A DNA stretch of 64,000 nucleotides from Locusta migratoria (taxonomy: Eukaryota; Arthropoda; Insecta; Orthoptera; Acrididae): positions 758,589,301 to 758,653,300 of the forward strand of contig CM048755.1 of the NCBI GenBank assembly GCA_026315105.1, read 5' to 3'. The notes beneath the pieces were generated by a model. That model was not told the DNA's origin. It did not search any database and saw only the letters and a list, made by a program, of their open reading frames with translations. Below, one piece after another: positions 1-11,969 of this stretch; position 1 is the first letter of the stretch, and each line of letters begins with the position of its first letter. The translations under genes were made by a program, and so were the position numbers.

Positions 1-3000
1 GTTCCGCTCGTTGAAAGAGAAGTAAGGCAATTGCGGATGCTTTGTACCAGGGGATGGACAGGATACAGCGTGCGAAGGCTCAACAGAGCACTCAGAGTCC
101 GAGCAAATGACAGTCTTATTGAGCGAGTTTCGCCGGACGTATTGGGTGGCTTGATATAATGCATACAGCTCAGCTGTAAAAATGGAACTCCACTCAGGAA
201 GACGATATTTAAAAGAGACGTTGCCAAGTACAAAGGCACACCCAACACCCTGGTCTGTCTTTGAGCCATCAGTGTAAATGAACAAATTGTCATCAAATTT
301 GAACCGAAGTGCGAGAAATTCTCTCTGGTAGACGAAACTAGGTGTGGGGTCCTTTGGGAGAGAATGAAGGTCAAAGTTAACACTGATTTCGGGGCTTCGC
401 CACAGTGGAGAGGTGCTCCCTCCAGTCGAGAAGATAGCAGGCATTGTAACGCCAAGCTGGCCGAGTAACGAATGCAAGCTTACTCCCGGCGGTAGCAGAG
501 CAGTCGGGCACATGGCGAAGAGACTGTCAAGTGAGTCGTTAAAGAAAACTGCTTACGTTGGGTGTCCTCGCATGGACGACAAACGGCTAGCGTAACGGCT
601 AAGTAAAAGTTCCCGACGGTAAGAAAGAGGTAGTTCGGCGGCCTCGGCATAGAGGCTCTCAACAGGGCTAGTGTAAAACTCTCCCGTAGCCAGACAGATA
701 CCTTGGTGGTGGATTGTATTAAGGCGGCGCAGTATGGACGGTCGAGCTGAAGAATAAACAATGCTACCATAGTCCAGTTTGGATCGAACTATGGTGCGAT
801 ACAGATGGAAGAGAGTAGACCTATCGGCTCCCCACGAGGTGCCACTTAACACCCGCAGCACATTGAGAGAGCGGGTACAGCGAGCTGCCGAACGGGATAT
901 GTGGGGAGACCAACTTAACTTCCTGTCGAAAACAAGTCCCAAGAACGTCGTGGTATCCACAAATGGAAGTACTATGGGGCCCAGACGAAGGGACGGGGGA
1001 AGGAACTCCTTCCACCGCCAGAAGTTCATGCAGACTGTCTTGTCAGCTGAGAATCTAAAGCCAGTGTCCATACTCCACGCGTGGACAATGTCGAGGCACC
1101 GCTGAAGGCGCCGCTCCAGGAGACCTGTTTGCTCAGAGCTGCTGTAGATCGCGAAGTCGTCAACAAAGACGGATGCTGACACTCCCAGTGGAAGGTGATC
1201 AGCTATAGAATTGATTGCCACTGCAAATAAAACAACGCTCAGGACCAAGCCCTGGGGGCCTCCGTTCTCCTGAATAAAAGTGCTCGATAAAACCGAACCA
1301 ACAAGCACTTTAAAAACACAGTCTGTTAAAAATTCGCGGATAAAAATTGGCAGGCGACCCCGAAAACCCCATGTATGCAGAGTGCGGAGGATGCCCATCC
1401 TCCAGCAGGTGTCGTATGCCTTTTCCAGATCAAAGAACACCGCTACTGTCTGGCACTTCCGTAAAAAGTTATTCATTACTGAGGTAGATAGGGCAACAAG
1501 ATGATCCACCGCAGATCAGTGCTTGCGAAACCCACATTGGACATTAGACAGGAGATGTCGCGTTTCAAGCCACCATACCAGGCGCTCGTGTATCATGCGT
1601 TCCATCACCTTGCATACACTACTGGTGAGGGAAATGGGGTGGTAGCTGGAAGGGAGACATTTGTCCTTCCCAGGCTTTGGTATCGGAATGACTATGGCTT
1701 CACGCCAGCGTCGCGGAAAGGTGCCTTCTATCCATATGCGGTTGTAGGTGGCCAGTAGGAAGTGCAAGCTCGTTGGTGAAAGGTGTTGCAGCATCGCCAC
1801 GTGAATGCCATCTGGTCCTAGAGCGGAGGACCGCTAAGACGAGAGTGCGTGGTGAAGCTCTCGTACAGTAAACTTGGTATTGTAGCATTCACGGTTCTGA
1901 GAGGTAAACGACAATGGAGTCGCCTCCACCGTCCGTTTCCTAGCTAGGAAAGCGTCAGTGTAATGTGAAGAGCTAGAGACCTCTGCAAAATGTCGACCCA
2001 GTGCGTTGGCTATTTGTGGAGGATCGACGACGGTGTCAGTTGCGACACACAGACCGGGAATCGGGGAATGAGCCATGGTGCCCAAAATTTTTCTAAGGTT
2101 ACCCCAAATGATGGAGGAAGGGGTAGACCTATTAAAAGAGTTCGTGAATGAGCGCCAACTGGCGCGTTTACAGTCGCGAAAGAGGCGACGACAATAGGCC
2201 CGCAGCCGTTTGTATCTGATGCAGTTGTCGAGCGTGGGCCGTTGTTTGAAGATTCTAAAGGCACGTCGGCGTGCTCGCAGAGCGTCACGGCATTCCGCGG
2301 TCCACCACGGGACAAGGGCACGACGTGCGGGGGAAGTCTTGCAGGGGATGGAACATTCTGCGGCTGTCAGAATAACTGTGGTAATGTGTTCCACTTGGTC
2401 GTCTATACTAGGATAATGGTAAGTACCAAAATCCGCCAGTGACGTGTAGAGCTCCCAGTCCGCTTTGGTTAACTGCCAGCGGTGTGGATGCTCAAGGGTG
2501 CCAGGCATCATTAGGTGAGTTACACACAGAAAATGTTCGCTCGAATGTGTGTCAGAGAACTGACCATTCAAGACACCGTGCCAGCTGAGCAGTGCAGATA
2601 GATCTATGTGACAAAGTTTTTGTGGAGTCCAAAAGGTAAGTTGGTTCACCAGTGTTAAGGCAGATGAGCTGAAGGTGGTTCAGTATATCTGCCAGGAGGG
2701 AGCCCCATGGACATGGTCATGGGGAGCCCCAAAGGGGGTGGTGGGCATTGGAATCTCCCACCAACAAAAACGGATGCGGAAGCTGGTCAATAAGATCTAG
2801 GAGATCGGATCTAGTGACGGGAAAGGAGGAAGGAGTGTAAATATTGACAGTGTGAAGATAAATCCAGGAAGGTATATACGGAGAGCAACAGCTGGTATTT
2901 GAGTACACAAAGGGACCGGTGTACTGTGTACGTCATCCCGAATAAGCACCATTACGCCCCCGTGGGCTGGAATTCCTGCCACTGGAGGAAGGTCAAAGCG

Positions 3001-3183
3001 AACAGTAGTGTAGCGTGGGAAAGTAATTCGAGTACCAGGGAGCAATTTTGTCTCCTGTAGAGAGAAGATAATTGGGTGATATGTTCGCCTTAGAAGCTGC
3101 AGTTCTGTCCAATTCGACCAGATACCACCAATGTTCTGTTTAAGAATATCAATAATAGGATAAAATGAGATGAAGGTGGACAT
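1..3183 (-). pseudogene. Lin-A A1 ORF2: endonuclease, reverse transcriptase, RNase H (broken)
   Basis: Would nick target DNA and copy the element RNA. Endonuclease is at about 2720-3160, with the QETK motif and the GDSNAHHPLWGS motif that carries catalytic D and N residues. RT is at about 553-1830, with PIPKPGKD, SSYHPISL, FFDLEKAYDT and the catalytic FVDDFAIY motif. RNase H fills about 1-420, with YTDGSK, TAELYALYQ and CSDS. The stretches 553-1509, 1516-1800 and 1834-2649 share one frame but are separated by in-frame stops near 1513 and 1830. Frame also changes around 2650-2800, between endonuclease and RT. The catalytic RT motif is intact, so the damage is scattered rather than in the active site. 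Confidence 0.85.
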
Positions 3184-4530
3184 CAGCCCGACGAAGGCGG
3201 CGGGCCACAGTGCGAATGTTCGCAACTGGTGGTGTCTGAGACAGGAGGGTCTTGCTCCATATTCTCAGAGGTGACCACAGCAGCTGCGCGAGTGTGGTCG
3301 GCAGCCCCATCTTTGGCTGATGCACCTGGAGAGACTATAGGCTTCCAGGGGATGCCATTGTCACATTGTGAGGTAGGAGGGGGGAGAGTTTTCCCCCTAT
3401 TTGACTTCGTGGAGCCCTGGTGAAGCTCCTTGGTTGGCTCAGAAGTTTTGGAAGGGGTGCGGAGGAAATCCTTGCGCGAATGCTCCTTCTTAGACTTTCG
3501 GGGGTCTATCTGTGGTTTCACAGCTGAAGATGAAGATTAAGATTTGGAAGAGGTACTCACACTTTTCGTTGAACGTGACGCTGTTGTCGATGTAGACTGT
3601 GACAACAACTGTTGTAAACTGTAGGTCACAAGTCTGTGTGGCCATATCCTGTGTCGGTGGAGGCGTTGCAACTACAGTACTGTAATTACCACGCGGTGGG
3701 GTCTTAGGCTTACGACTGGCGTACATCTTACGTGCAACTTGTATGGGAACCTTTTCCTTCACACGGATTTCCTGGATGGCCCGTTTATCGGCAAACACGG
3801 GACATTCCCGGGAGGATGCAGCACGATTCCCGTTACAATTGATGCAATGGGGGGACGGTGGTGGACCAATCCCCTCATGGGCCTCTCTACCACAGGTGAC
3901 ACATATGACCGGGTTCTTGCAAGACTGGCTTGTGTGGTTGAATCGATGGCACTGAAAACACCGAGTAGGGTTAGGGATGTAATGTCGTACTGTGACCACC
4001 TCATACCCTGCCTTTATCTTCAGCGGCAGAGCCACTCGGTCGAAGGTCAAACACTGTGCGAGTGGGCACTAAAACATTATTCTCTTTTTTTGTCACTCTG
4101 TGTACTGCGACGACGCCTTGAGCTGCCAGATATTCTTTCAGTTCATCCTCAGTCAGACCGTCCAAACTGGCCGAGAAGACTACCCCTCGGGAATAATTGA
4201 GGGTTGGATGGAGCTCAACACGAACCGGGTAGCTGTGGAGCAGAGTAGCCTTAAGCAGCTGCTGTGCCTGGGAGCCACTTTCTGTTTCTAACAGTAGTGT
4301 TCCATTACGCAGGCGGTTGCAGGTCTTAACTGGGCCGGCAATGGCATCAACCCCCTTTTTGAATAATAAATGGGTTCACTGACGAAAAGGCTTGTCCTTC
4401 CTCAGTACGGGTCACCACAAGGAATTTTGATGTCTGTAAATTTTTCTGTTCAGACACACTATTGTCTAGTACAGCAATTTCTAAAGGCTCTTCCCATTTT
4501 ATTATTTTATAACCATCGTGGTTGTATCCC
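3184..4530 (-). pseudogene. Lin-A A1 ORF1: RNA-binding gag-like protein (broken)
   Basis: Nucleic-acid chaperone of the LINE ribonucleoprotein. The N-terminal part (4347-4530) contains KFLVVTRTEE and SSVNPFIIQKG, a block found in every Lin-A copy. A middle RRM-like block is followed by CCHC knuckles at about 3800-3990 (CFQCHRFNHTSQSC, CVTCGREAHEG and a third C-rich repeat). A basic, Ser/Pro-rich tail reaches the ORF2 start. The start codon seen in other copies (Met-Gly-Asp) reads as Val here. Frame breaks separate the N-terminal block from the knuckles. Confidence 0.75.
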
Positions 4531-5160
4531 CCACGATTGCCAGTGTCTCCGATGGCACGCTCCTTCCTGCTGGGGGCCCCCAACGGAAGCACACCCGCCT
4601 TGGGTGATTGTTCACACCCCAGGTCACACCTCCCGATCTACAGACGGAGGGACCAATCGGCGAATCGGGAAGGCATCAGCGCAGGCAATCGCCTCTCCCC
4701 TGGCCTGGCCTTAACCAGGGGGTACGCACGCACCCTACATGCCAGCCCGGGGCTGGGACTTACACATTACCCAGTCACCCATATGGGTGGCCTTCAAGTG
4801 CGTACAGGGAGGAGGAAGAGAGAAATAGTAGGAGGAGAAGCCTCAAACGCAGACGCGGAGGCAAATAAAGAAGTGAGAGAAAAGCTTAAGCCAAAAGGTC
4901 AGAACTTTGGTTCCCCTAAGGATGCGCAGACTCGGTCCCCAAGAGGGGGGAAAAGGACAGTAGAAGAATCGTCGTGTAGCACAGAAAGGAAAGAGTGCTA
5001 CAAAGGCTGGGGCCCCGTGCTCGCCACGCACGTACTCACCACAGAGCGGTGAGCCCCGTGGGTGGGGGACCTTTCATGTTTCCTTAAATTCAGACATGTT
5101 CTTGCCAGTGGCAAGTTCTTTCACAAATTAAATGCCAAAATTGCTCATATGTAGGTGAAA

Positions 5161-5300
5161 CTGATGGCAAGAAACAAGACAGAAGGCAGTTAGAAGCCCT
5201 GGAGATTTGGTGTTACAGAAGGATTAAGATCAGCACGAGAGGCAGAGTAAAAAATGAAGATGCACTTAAAAAGGTACAGGAAACCAGATGTTTATGAAGG
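5161..5300 (+). pseudogene. RTE-like LINE ORF C-terminal fragment
   Basis: A short plus-strand stretch encodes LEALEIWCYRRI followed by STRGRVKNEDALKKVQE. This resembles the C-terminal MWCYRR...RV.NEE.L..V block of RTE-type endonuclease/RT proteins. Only about 45 residues are recognisable and no RT core is attached. It lies just upstream of the A1 5' end and on the opposite strand. Confidence 0.5.
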
Positions 5301-6170
5301 AACAACAAAAAGGAAGAGAGGAAGTTTTATGATATGTCCCCAAGACATTATGAATTATTAATCTGTTTGCAAGTGGGCTACTGCCCGAGATTTTGAGTGA
5401 CTAGAGTACATGTAGTGTGTTAAGTAGGCTACTGCCGAAGTGTATCTGATACTTTCCTCCTTGTGCTTACATGTAACAGAGGGATACCAATTTGGTTTAA
5501 CAGTTTACATAAAGTTTATTCTTGTGTGTTTACTTTAGATTGTGACATTACTGTCTTAAATTCCACCTACCAGTAGATTGTTAGAAGATTGCATTATTCA
5601 GTAAGTTGTGTATAGCTCCAGCTGTTGAATAATTGTTTTAATTAGTAAGTGCCCAGTGGTTTTACACTCTTGGACCTGTGTGACAAAGATTTCTACCCCA
5701 AGGTATCACACCACATTGTTCCTTTCACAAATCATGTTCCTCAATGTACACCCTGCATCAATAATATCCTGTTAAAATTTTATGTCATTCACAGTAATGG
5801 TTCTCTTCCTATAACTTTTAAAACTTTAAATATGGACATACTGTTTTATGAAAATGTGTCTCCATAAAGAACACACATTTTAACTTACACATACTAAATA
5901 ATTTATAAAGGTAAGACTTGATGCATTCTACTATTTACTTAGCTTAACAAAACAATATTCAAACCTTTATGTCTACATCTGTTGCGAGTTTCTTGTGGTC
6001 CTTCATTCTGCTTGTATGTATACTGAGAATTTGAAAACGTCCATTCTCATTTGGAAGACCAATTTCCATCTGGACCTAAAACATATTATATTGATTTTAA
6101 AAGGGGGTGTTAACAGTTTTTTTTAACAACTTAATAGACTTGCAATACTTATGAACTAAATTTCAGTAAT
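5301..6170. other. AT-rich intronic sequence, nothing recognised
   Basis: No domain, splice-bounded exon or repeat was recognised. A 72-residue open stretch at 5649-5867 has no similarity I can name. Confidence 0.4.
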
Positions 6171-6173
6171 GAT

Positions 6174-6178
6174 TGTTT

Positions 6179-6217
<39 letters not shown>

Positions 6218-6238
6218 CAGCAGCAGCAGCAGCAGCAC

Positions 6239-6271
<33 letters not shown>

Positions 6272-6325
6272 GATTATTATTATTATTATTATGATTATTA
6301 TTATTCACACACACACACACACTAT
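6174..6325. repeat. Compound microsatellite (TAG)n(CAG)n(TTA)n(CA)n
   Basis: Four simple repeats follow one another: about 12 TAG units, about 7 CAG units, an interrupted TTA tract and a CA tract. The minus-strand poly-Asn/Ala/Thr reading frame across it is a by-product of the repeat. Confidence 0.95.
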
Positions 6326-6434
6326 TAATAAACATACACCCTTCTAAACAAGCGAGCTTGTTGTCGTTGGCCAAAGAGCCATTTAAGTTGATACAGGTAG
6401 CCTTAACAATGTTATTGTCTACACAACAGCTGTA

Positions 6435-6860
6435 ATGGTTAGACAAAAACGAGTTGTCGAAACTATTATCAAGGCAGTGTATGATAATTTACATAGAGAA
6501 GTTGTAACGCTGGAAAATTTTAGAGGAATTCAGGAGGATTCTCGGCATATCTATACCAAGTGCAGTGAGTGGCAATTTACTCTGAATACAAGCAAATTTA
6601 ACCTATTGCAAGTAGACAGAAAGTGAAAGTATTTTATGATTACTGACTGCAGAACAATCACTGGAAGTAGTTCCTCCCATAAAATATCTGGGAGTCGGAC
6701 TAAGAACGTAACTACTACATAAAATTTATCATATGTAAGACAGGTTTGGACATATTCACTGGAATAATCCTCAGGAAGTGTAATCCAACAAAAGAAGTTT
6801 ACTACAGACCACTTATTTGACCAATATTTTAATATTACTCTTCAGCATGCGATTTGTACC
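6435..6860 (+). pseudogene. CR1-like LINE reverse transcriptase fragment
   Basis: A decayed RT region downstream of the catalytic motif. Residues such as CSEWQFTLNTSKFNLLQV, then a diverged KYLGV-like block after a frame change, match the W...LN..K...L.. layout of CR1/Jockey-type RTs. Several stops and frame changes are present. A Penelope-type inverted repeat begins about 30 bp further right. Confidence 0.55.
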
Positions 6861-6892
6861 AGACAGGGTTAATAAAGGAGATAGAAAGCAGT

Positions 6893-8045
6893 AAATTTTA
6901 TTCTTTCAAACCGTCTTGATTGCAAATTATTTTATTAGTTAATGACACTTTTGCAGGGCATCTTCAGATTATCTGTGCGACAGAATTTACACAAAATTAC
7001 AAAGCGGAATTACAAACGGTTATAATGGTACATGGGCTTATTTTGTGTTAAGAAGACAGTATCTATGGTAAAAGCTTACAATGCGCTCTCCGTGGTGTGA
7101 CACTGTCAGTTGTTATTGCGGTGTTTCTATTTTTCTAGAATTTTTTTGGATTTCCTTGTCGCCCTACAAATGATCGGGTAACAACGAATTACAGTTGGAT
7201 CATACTCGGTAAAGATGTGAGAAACATAAAACCGATTTTTAAGATTACCTTAATAGAAGCAGTGGTCTCTGGTGATACAAGATAAGCCCATGTTTACAAA
7301 TGCACTTACGAGTGGTGGGCGGGCGTACAAGTCTCATTTAGTAGCCCTTTGAGCATACAGCAAATTCTCCCACACAACGAGACCTTTAAAGTACGTTTTA
7401 CTGAGCACCTTCTTACAAAAAAAGGCCAACTCAAAAAATATTCCCCTTTTGTGGAACACACTAAAGCATTCGATCAACAACAACCTACCATTGACAACAT
7501 GCAAATCTTACATATTGTGCAGAAGGGGCGTAAGATAAATTTACTGGAAGAGTTTGAGATAGCGAAGCGCGCTTACTTTGGATACCCACACCACCTAAAT
7601 GATCAGTTGGCATGCAAAGATCAAACATTCCTAGATATTATGATGTGTCTGTTCTAAAAAAATTCCTCTCATTTACAAATATCAACATAAATTATAAACT
7701 TCTGTCCTGCTTAAACCCCCCCCCCCTTTCGTTAAATTTGTATTCAGATAGCTAGATTTCACCCGTCCTGTCTTATATATCAGCTTCCTACATCACTCCG
7801 TACCCACATTCCCTTAGTCTGTACAAGTCGGCAGAACAGCACACCACGCCCGCCCACCACCCGTGAGCGCATTTGTAATAAAACAATAAAATAAGCCCAT
7901 GTACCATTATAACCGTTTGTAATTCCAGCTTTTAATTTTGTGTACATTCTGTCATGCAGATAATCTGAAGATGCCCTGGTAAAGGGCGAAACGTGTCATT
8001 AACTAATAAAATAATTTGCAATGAAGACGGTTTGAAAGAATATTT
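6893..8045 (+). mobile_element. Small Penelope-like element (PLE2) with inverted arms
   Basis: About 1.15 kb bounded by inverted repeats: 6893-7045 pairs with about 7890-8045, and an inner block 7284-7332 pairs with 7842-7885. About 240 bp of extra sequence interrupts the left arm. The interior (7349-7657, plus strand) encodes the end of a Penelope-type protein: KVRFTEHLLTKKGQLKKY followed by ILHIVQKGRKINLLEEFEI. This is the segment after a GIY-YIG nuclease core. RT is absent, so it is a deleted copy. The right arm carries a hammerhead-like motif. Confidence 0.7.
7961..8001 (+). ncRNA. Hammerhead-like ribozyme motif in PLE2 right arm
   Basis: In order: TAAT; core CTGAAGA (7965-7971); one extra T; stem II GCCCT/AGGGC around loop GGTAA; GAAA (7988-7991); then CGTGTC with the predicted cleavage after C7997; then ATTA, which pairs with TAAT as a 4-bp stem I. 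ACGTGT is self-complementary allowing G.U pairs, which suits the dimeric hammerheads reported for Penelope-like elements. The extra T before stem II departs from the canonical core, so activity is uncertain. The left arm holds a damaged copy lacking most of stem II and GAAA. Confidence 0.45.
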
Positions 8046-8640
8046 ATTCTAACTGATTGCTGTACACCATGGATTGGAAATCATTTTAGCAGTAAATTTT
8101 GCTATAGGTTCATTTAGTAGACACAAAAGTGCCTCATATTACTGGCAGTTGCTCCAGTGAGGTACTCTGCATCGCAGCACAAGCTTCTGTCAAAGTTCCG
8201 AGAATGTATGTTGCTCTGTAACTCAACAAATAAATTTCTCCCTCCAATGTTTATTTGTGAAAAGACCATGAAGATACACTGAGGTATAACTGCAGTCTCC
8301 ACTGGAACAGGAAAAGGATAAAGTTACAGCGCTACACTAAGTAATTTCTGCCAAATGCTTGCTGAGTATGGATGCAGATAGAGCTATGTGTATTTAATGG
8401 ATGTTTCACTGTCACCATTATCTGGCAAGAAGTCTTTCTGGGGGTATGTCTGAATTACTGATCAACCAAAGTGTCATGTACAGATTGTATTACCACTGGC
8501 TGAAGGTATTTATGGAACACATACATTAGTCACTTCGTATTTCATTGAATACACTAAAATATAGATATAAAAAATGCAGTAAATGAAATAAGTAAAACTG
8601 AGAACATGTGACTAAGAAATGAGTGACAGGATGTGCAAAA
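8046..8640. other. Unassigned intronic sequence
   Basis: No convincing gene or repeat was recognised. A 62-residue minus-strand open stretch at 8114-8302 could be a LINE remnant, but I cannot support that. Confidence 0.3.
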
Positions 8641-8895
8641 AGCAGGAGTAGCTAGAGGGGAAATTCAGGTCTGTAGAAACTGTAACCACCTATTGAAAAA
8701 TAAGATATTTAAAGCAAATTATTTACACAAGGGTTGAAAAGCAGATAGAAGTTGACCTTGGGGAAGATCAGTTTGAATTTAGGAGAAGTGTAGGATCATG
8801 TGAGGCAATACCTTACTACTACTAATAGAATATAGGTTAAGGAAAGGCAAGCCTACATGTCTAGCTTTTTTAGATTTGGAGAGAGCTTAAAAGAT
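8641..8895 (+). pseudogene. RTE/CR1-type reverse transcriptase fragment
   Basis: Plus-strand remnants in shifting frames recall the RT palm entry: LGEDQFEFRRSVGSCEAI, then RLRKGKPTCLAFLDLERA. These correspond to the QFGFR..R.T..AI and F.DLEKAFD motifs. Stops interrupt it and nothing downstream is preserved. It abuts the truncated 3' side of Lin-B copy B1, in the opposite orientation. Confidence 0.5.
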
Positions 8896-8904
8896 GAACA
8901 TTAA

Positions 8905-9686
8905 CAAGGAAGGGGGGGGGGGGGTTAGGAGGTTTCTGTGTGGGGGTAGGGGTGTAGGAGGTGTAGAATCACGAGCTGCTGACAATGTGGATTCCAGCTC
9001 CCACATTGAGAAAGGTTGGATGTAGTCAACGTTGGAAGAACGGAGGTCAAAGCCAACCCTCTCTTGTATCATGCTATATTGACAGAAGACTGGATCCTGG
9101 TGAGAATCTGATGTAACAGCTGCATAGGATTCTGCCATAACTTGGGCAACGTCCCTGAGCGATTGTAAAAGACATCACTGCTATCGCACAACTGCTATTG
9201 GTGGTCGGGAGTTTCATCCCGAAATCCTCCTAATCGCTTACCATACTTTACCTGCAGGTGTGGACCTATTAATGGAGTTCAGGAACTCCTGCCAAGACCT
9301 CTGCTTATTCTCTTTAATAATTCTCCTTGCCCGTGCCACTCGAAAATTTGGCCAAATTCTCATCGGTAGGGCATCAATGAAATCGCAGCAACGCTGCTCT
9401 TCTGTCCCTGATCGCTGAACGACAAGCATCGTTCCACCAAGGAACAGCTGGTCATTGAAGGGGTTGGCTTCGATTTTGTGATGGAGGCGTCAGCAGCATT
9501 GTGAATCACTGTTGTGATGTGATGTGATCCACCCAGTCGTGGACACCATGACACTGCTCGAAAATAGCCAACTGCTGGAAACGTGTTGAGTTAGCCTTGT
9601 GCAGCTGCCATCTTGGTGGCTTCCCACCGCAATCTATGGCGACCGGCAAGTCTATCCAAAAAGGTCATCGTCCACACTCCACTGAG

Positions 9687-9745
<59 letters not shown>

Positions 9746-10268
9746 CGCGCGCGCGCGCTAAAATATCTTACTGAACACAGGTCAGCCTAGACAATATCAG
9801 AGGAGTTTATCACAGTCTCAAACCATCTGTCCCCTGGGGCAGTAGTTGTTAGAGCCCCATAGTGCATTATGCACATTAAAATCTCCTAAAAGAAAGGGAA
9901 GAGGGAGTTCTCCAATAAGCTGTGTCAGGAGATTACTGACAACATGCTCTCCAGGCAGTAAGTATAGAGCAGACTGTGATGATATGATGGGCCAGTATAC
10001 GAACAGCAGCTGCTTGCAGCGTAGTGGTCAATGGCACAGGTGAGGAGTGAAAAGTGTCCCTGACAATCACTGCCACTTCACCTTGTGCTCTTATCACCCG
10101 TTAGGTCGTCTGTCCTATGGAGTTGATAGCCTCTCAGGATAGGTATATCAGTCCGTTTGAAGTGTCTCTTGAAGGGAGACACAGAAAGGCCTATCCTTCA
10201 CTAGAAGCTGAAGTTCCTCCAAACGAGTCCTGAATCCAGCCAAATTCCACTGGAGTATAGGAGCCATG
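8905..10268 (-). pseudogene. Lin-B B1 ORF2: endonuclease and start of RT (broken)
   Basis: Begins with MAPILQWNLAGFRTR at 10268, the usual apurinic-like endonuclease opening, then FCVSLQET. The middle of the endonuclease is replaced by a GT/GC microsatellite (9691-9758). Reading resumes with a linker containing HITTVIHNAADASI, ARRIIKENKQRSWQEFLNSI and SMWELESTLSAA. The last lies just before RT motif 1. Multiple frame changes occur, and no RT palm remains. Confidence 0.7.
9691..9758. repeat. (GT)n(GC)n microsatellite
   Basis: Alternating GT passes into alternating GC, giving an uninterrupted purine-pyrimidine tract of about 68 bp with Z-DNA potential. It lies inside the decayed B1 endonuclease. 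Confidence 0.95.
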
Positions 10269-10293
10269 TCACCTGTGTGGGTCTACCTTCTCT

Positions 10294-11380
10294 CTACCCT
10301 TGTGCCACGACGGTGAGGCACTCTGAGTGCTGGGTAGCAGATGGACTGCTTGGTTCAGGCGATGACGCATCGAGGTCCATAATAATGTCCTCCTCGTCAG
10401 TCAAAGCTGCCATTAAGACGTCCGATGACACTCCCGAAAGAGTTGCGAGCGGATGTGGAGATACTTTCCTCGGCTGCTTCTTTTGAGAAGATGAGGAGGA
10501 AAGGGGGACTTGGGGAGCACTCTGCTTTGGCGGAATATTATTCTTTTGAGAGGCACTTCGCTGGTGAGGTGCCTTCTTAATGATTTCCTGCAGTTCCTTA
10601 TCGAGCACAACTTCTGTAGAAACAGAGACCACACAGCCTGCAAAACCAGTACCTGTAGCTTTTTTGGCTGTATTCAGTGGGACAAGAGGAAGGGGAGCTT
10701 CAGCTGCCTGACATGTGCAAGTATTGGTGCTGACACTGTCTGTGTCGAGGCATCTACTGTGGTGATGGGTTTCTTTAAGGTGGCAGCGAACGAGGTGGGA
10801 AACAGGTGGCTGCATGGCCTTAAATACCTTCTTGGCCTCCGCGTAGGAAATGCAGCTGGTCTATCTCTTGTATTTTCCTTTCCTCAAGATACACCTGACA
10901 GTCCCGACTCCAAACAGGGTGTTCCCCAGAACAATTAGACATTTGTCAGGTGGTGTACAAGCAGTGCCCTTATTTGCTGCCTTTTCACATTTGCCACAAG
11001 TTAACTCCCCCTTACAGCTGAGCGTGGTGTGCCCAAAACGCTGGCACTTAAAACAGCGCATGGGATTAGGGACGTAGGGACGCGGACCTTCAAATGCAAA
11101 AACCCTGCCTTCACATGGTCAGGGAGTTTAGGGGTATTAAAGGTAAGGATGAAGCTCTCCGATGACAAGTTCTCCATCCACCCTTTTCTTAATATTCTGG
11201 ACGTCCACTATGCCTTCCGTTGCCCATTCTGCCTTGAGTTCTTCAATGGAAATGTCCAAGTCCCTGCAGAAAACTACACCCTTACTGTATTTCAGGGTAC
11301 TGAGTAGTTCCGTGTCAATTTCGTATTCACCTTTGTCTTCTGTAGATTTTCCACCTATTGGGTGGTTGAAGTTTCAACCA
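10294..11380 (-). pseudogene. Lin-B B1 ORF1: gag-like RNA-binding protein (broken)
   Basis: The RRM-like block at about 11150-11330 reads KYSKGVVFCRDLDISIEEL then EGIVDVQNIKK. It is equivalent to the RGVVFSRSLDGLSDEE block of Lin-A ORF1, so the two families are related. Zinc knuckles follow (10861-11061: MRCFKCQRFGHTTLSCKG, LTCGKCEK). A Ser/Pro/Gln-rich tail (10294-10815) leads to ORF2, about 30 bp away. Frame changes separate the three parts. Confidence 0.7.
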
Positions 11381-11969
11381 ACAAGGTACCGTTCCGCAAT
11401 CTTTTAACAGATTTTGAAGTGCCCCCAAGACCTAAGCCCTTATTGATATAAAAGGGCGAAATCTTCTCACAAGACCCTTCTTTTCTGTTAATTATTATAA
11501 ACACATTCTGGCTAGCAGCTTGTGTTCTGTTACTGTGGACGAAACACTTTTACTACTGGACTGGTCTGGGGGACTAGCCACCCGAGACATCTTTTTTGAC
11601 TGGGTGTTAGTACCCCCCAGTGATACACCCATCCCAATGGAAGGTTCATGGGATAAATTAGAGTTTTGCATCTCGGTCCCACGAGTAGCTAGGGAAGTAC
11701 GTGTCCACCTAGACAGAGCCCCACGTGCCTAGGTAAGCCTTATACAACTGAGGTGCGGCAGTATCCCCAGAGGTTGCTCGCTAGCGACTGTTCCGACTCA
11801 ACAGCCATGCATCCCATCAGCATGAAGCACACCTTGGGATTGAGGTGGTTGCTGAAGCGTGCCAAGAGTTTATGGTGTCTAGAGGACTGGCGGCACTTAC
11901 CAGTCCCCAGCTCAGGACCCCGGGTTCGCCAAGCCCATACCCGGCAAATTAATGCTGAGCCCCTGAGGG

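Larger units (their letters stand above)
1..5068 (-). mobile_element. Lin-A LINE copy A1, 5'-complete, 3' end beyond the window
   Basis: Non-LTR retrotransposon read on the minus strand: leader (about 4530-5068), ORF1, then ORF2 with endonuclease, RT and RNase H. The 5' terminus is placed at about 5068, where a C-rich start resembles the starts of the other Lin-A copies near 12259, 37837, 55156 and 55841. The ORF1 with CCHC knuckles plus the RNase H after RT fits the I-like superfamily rather than Jockey proper (established family architecture; clade assignment is inference). The left window edge cuts it inside RNase H, so its target duplication cannot be tested. Both ORFs are broken, so this copy is not autonomous. 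Confidence 0.85.
8905..11969 (-). mobile_element. Lin-B LINE copy B1, 5'-complete, 3'-truncated
   Basis: A second LINE family. Its 5' leader (about 11450-11969) ends in a CTGAGCCCCTGAGG block shared with copies at 14543 and 28154. ORF1 follows, then the ORF2 endonuclease and the linker into RT, stopping at about 8905 beside a run of G residues. RT catalytic motifs and the 3' end are missing. Losing the 3' end while keeping the 5' end is the reverse of usual LINE truncation, so a later deletion or rearrangement is likely. Confidence 0.75.

Noticed and set aside
6156..6446. Poly-Asn/Ala/Thr protein
   Set aside because: Translation of the compound trinucleotide microsatellite.
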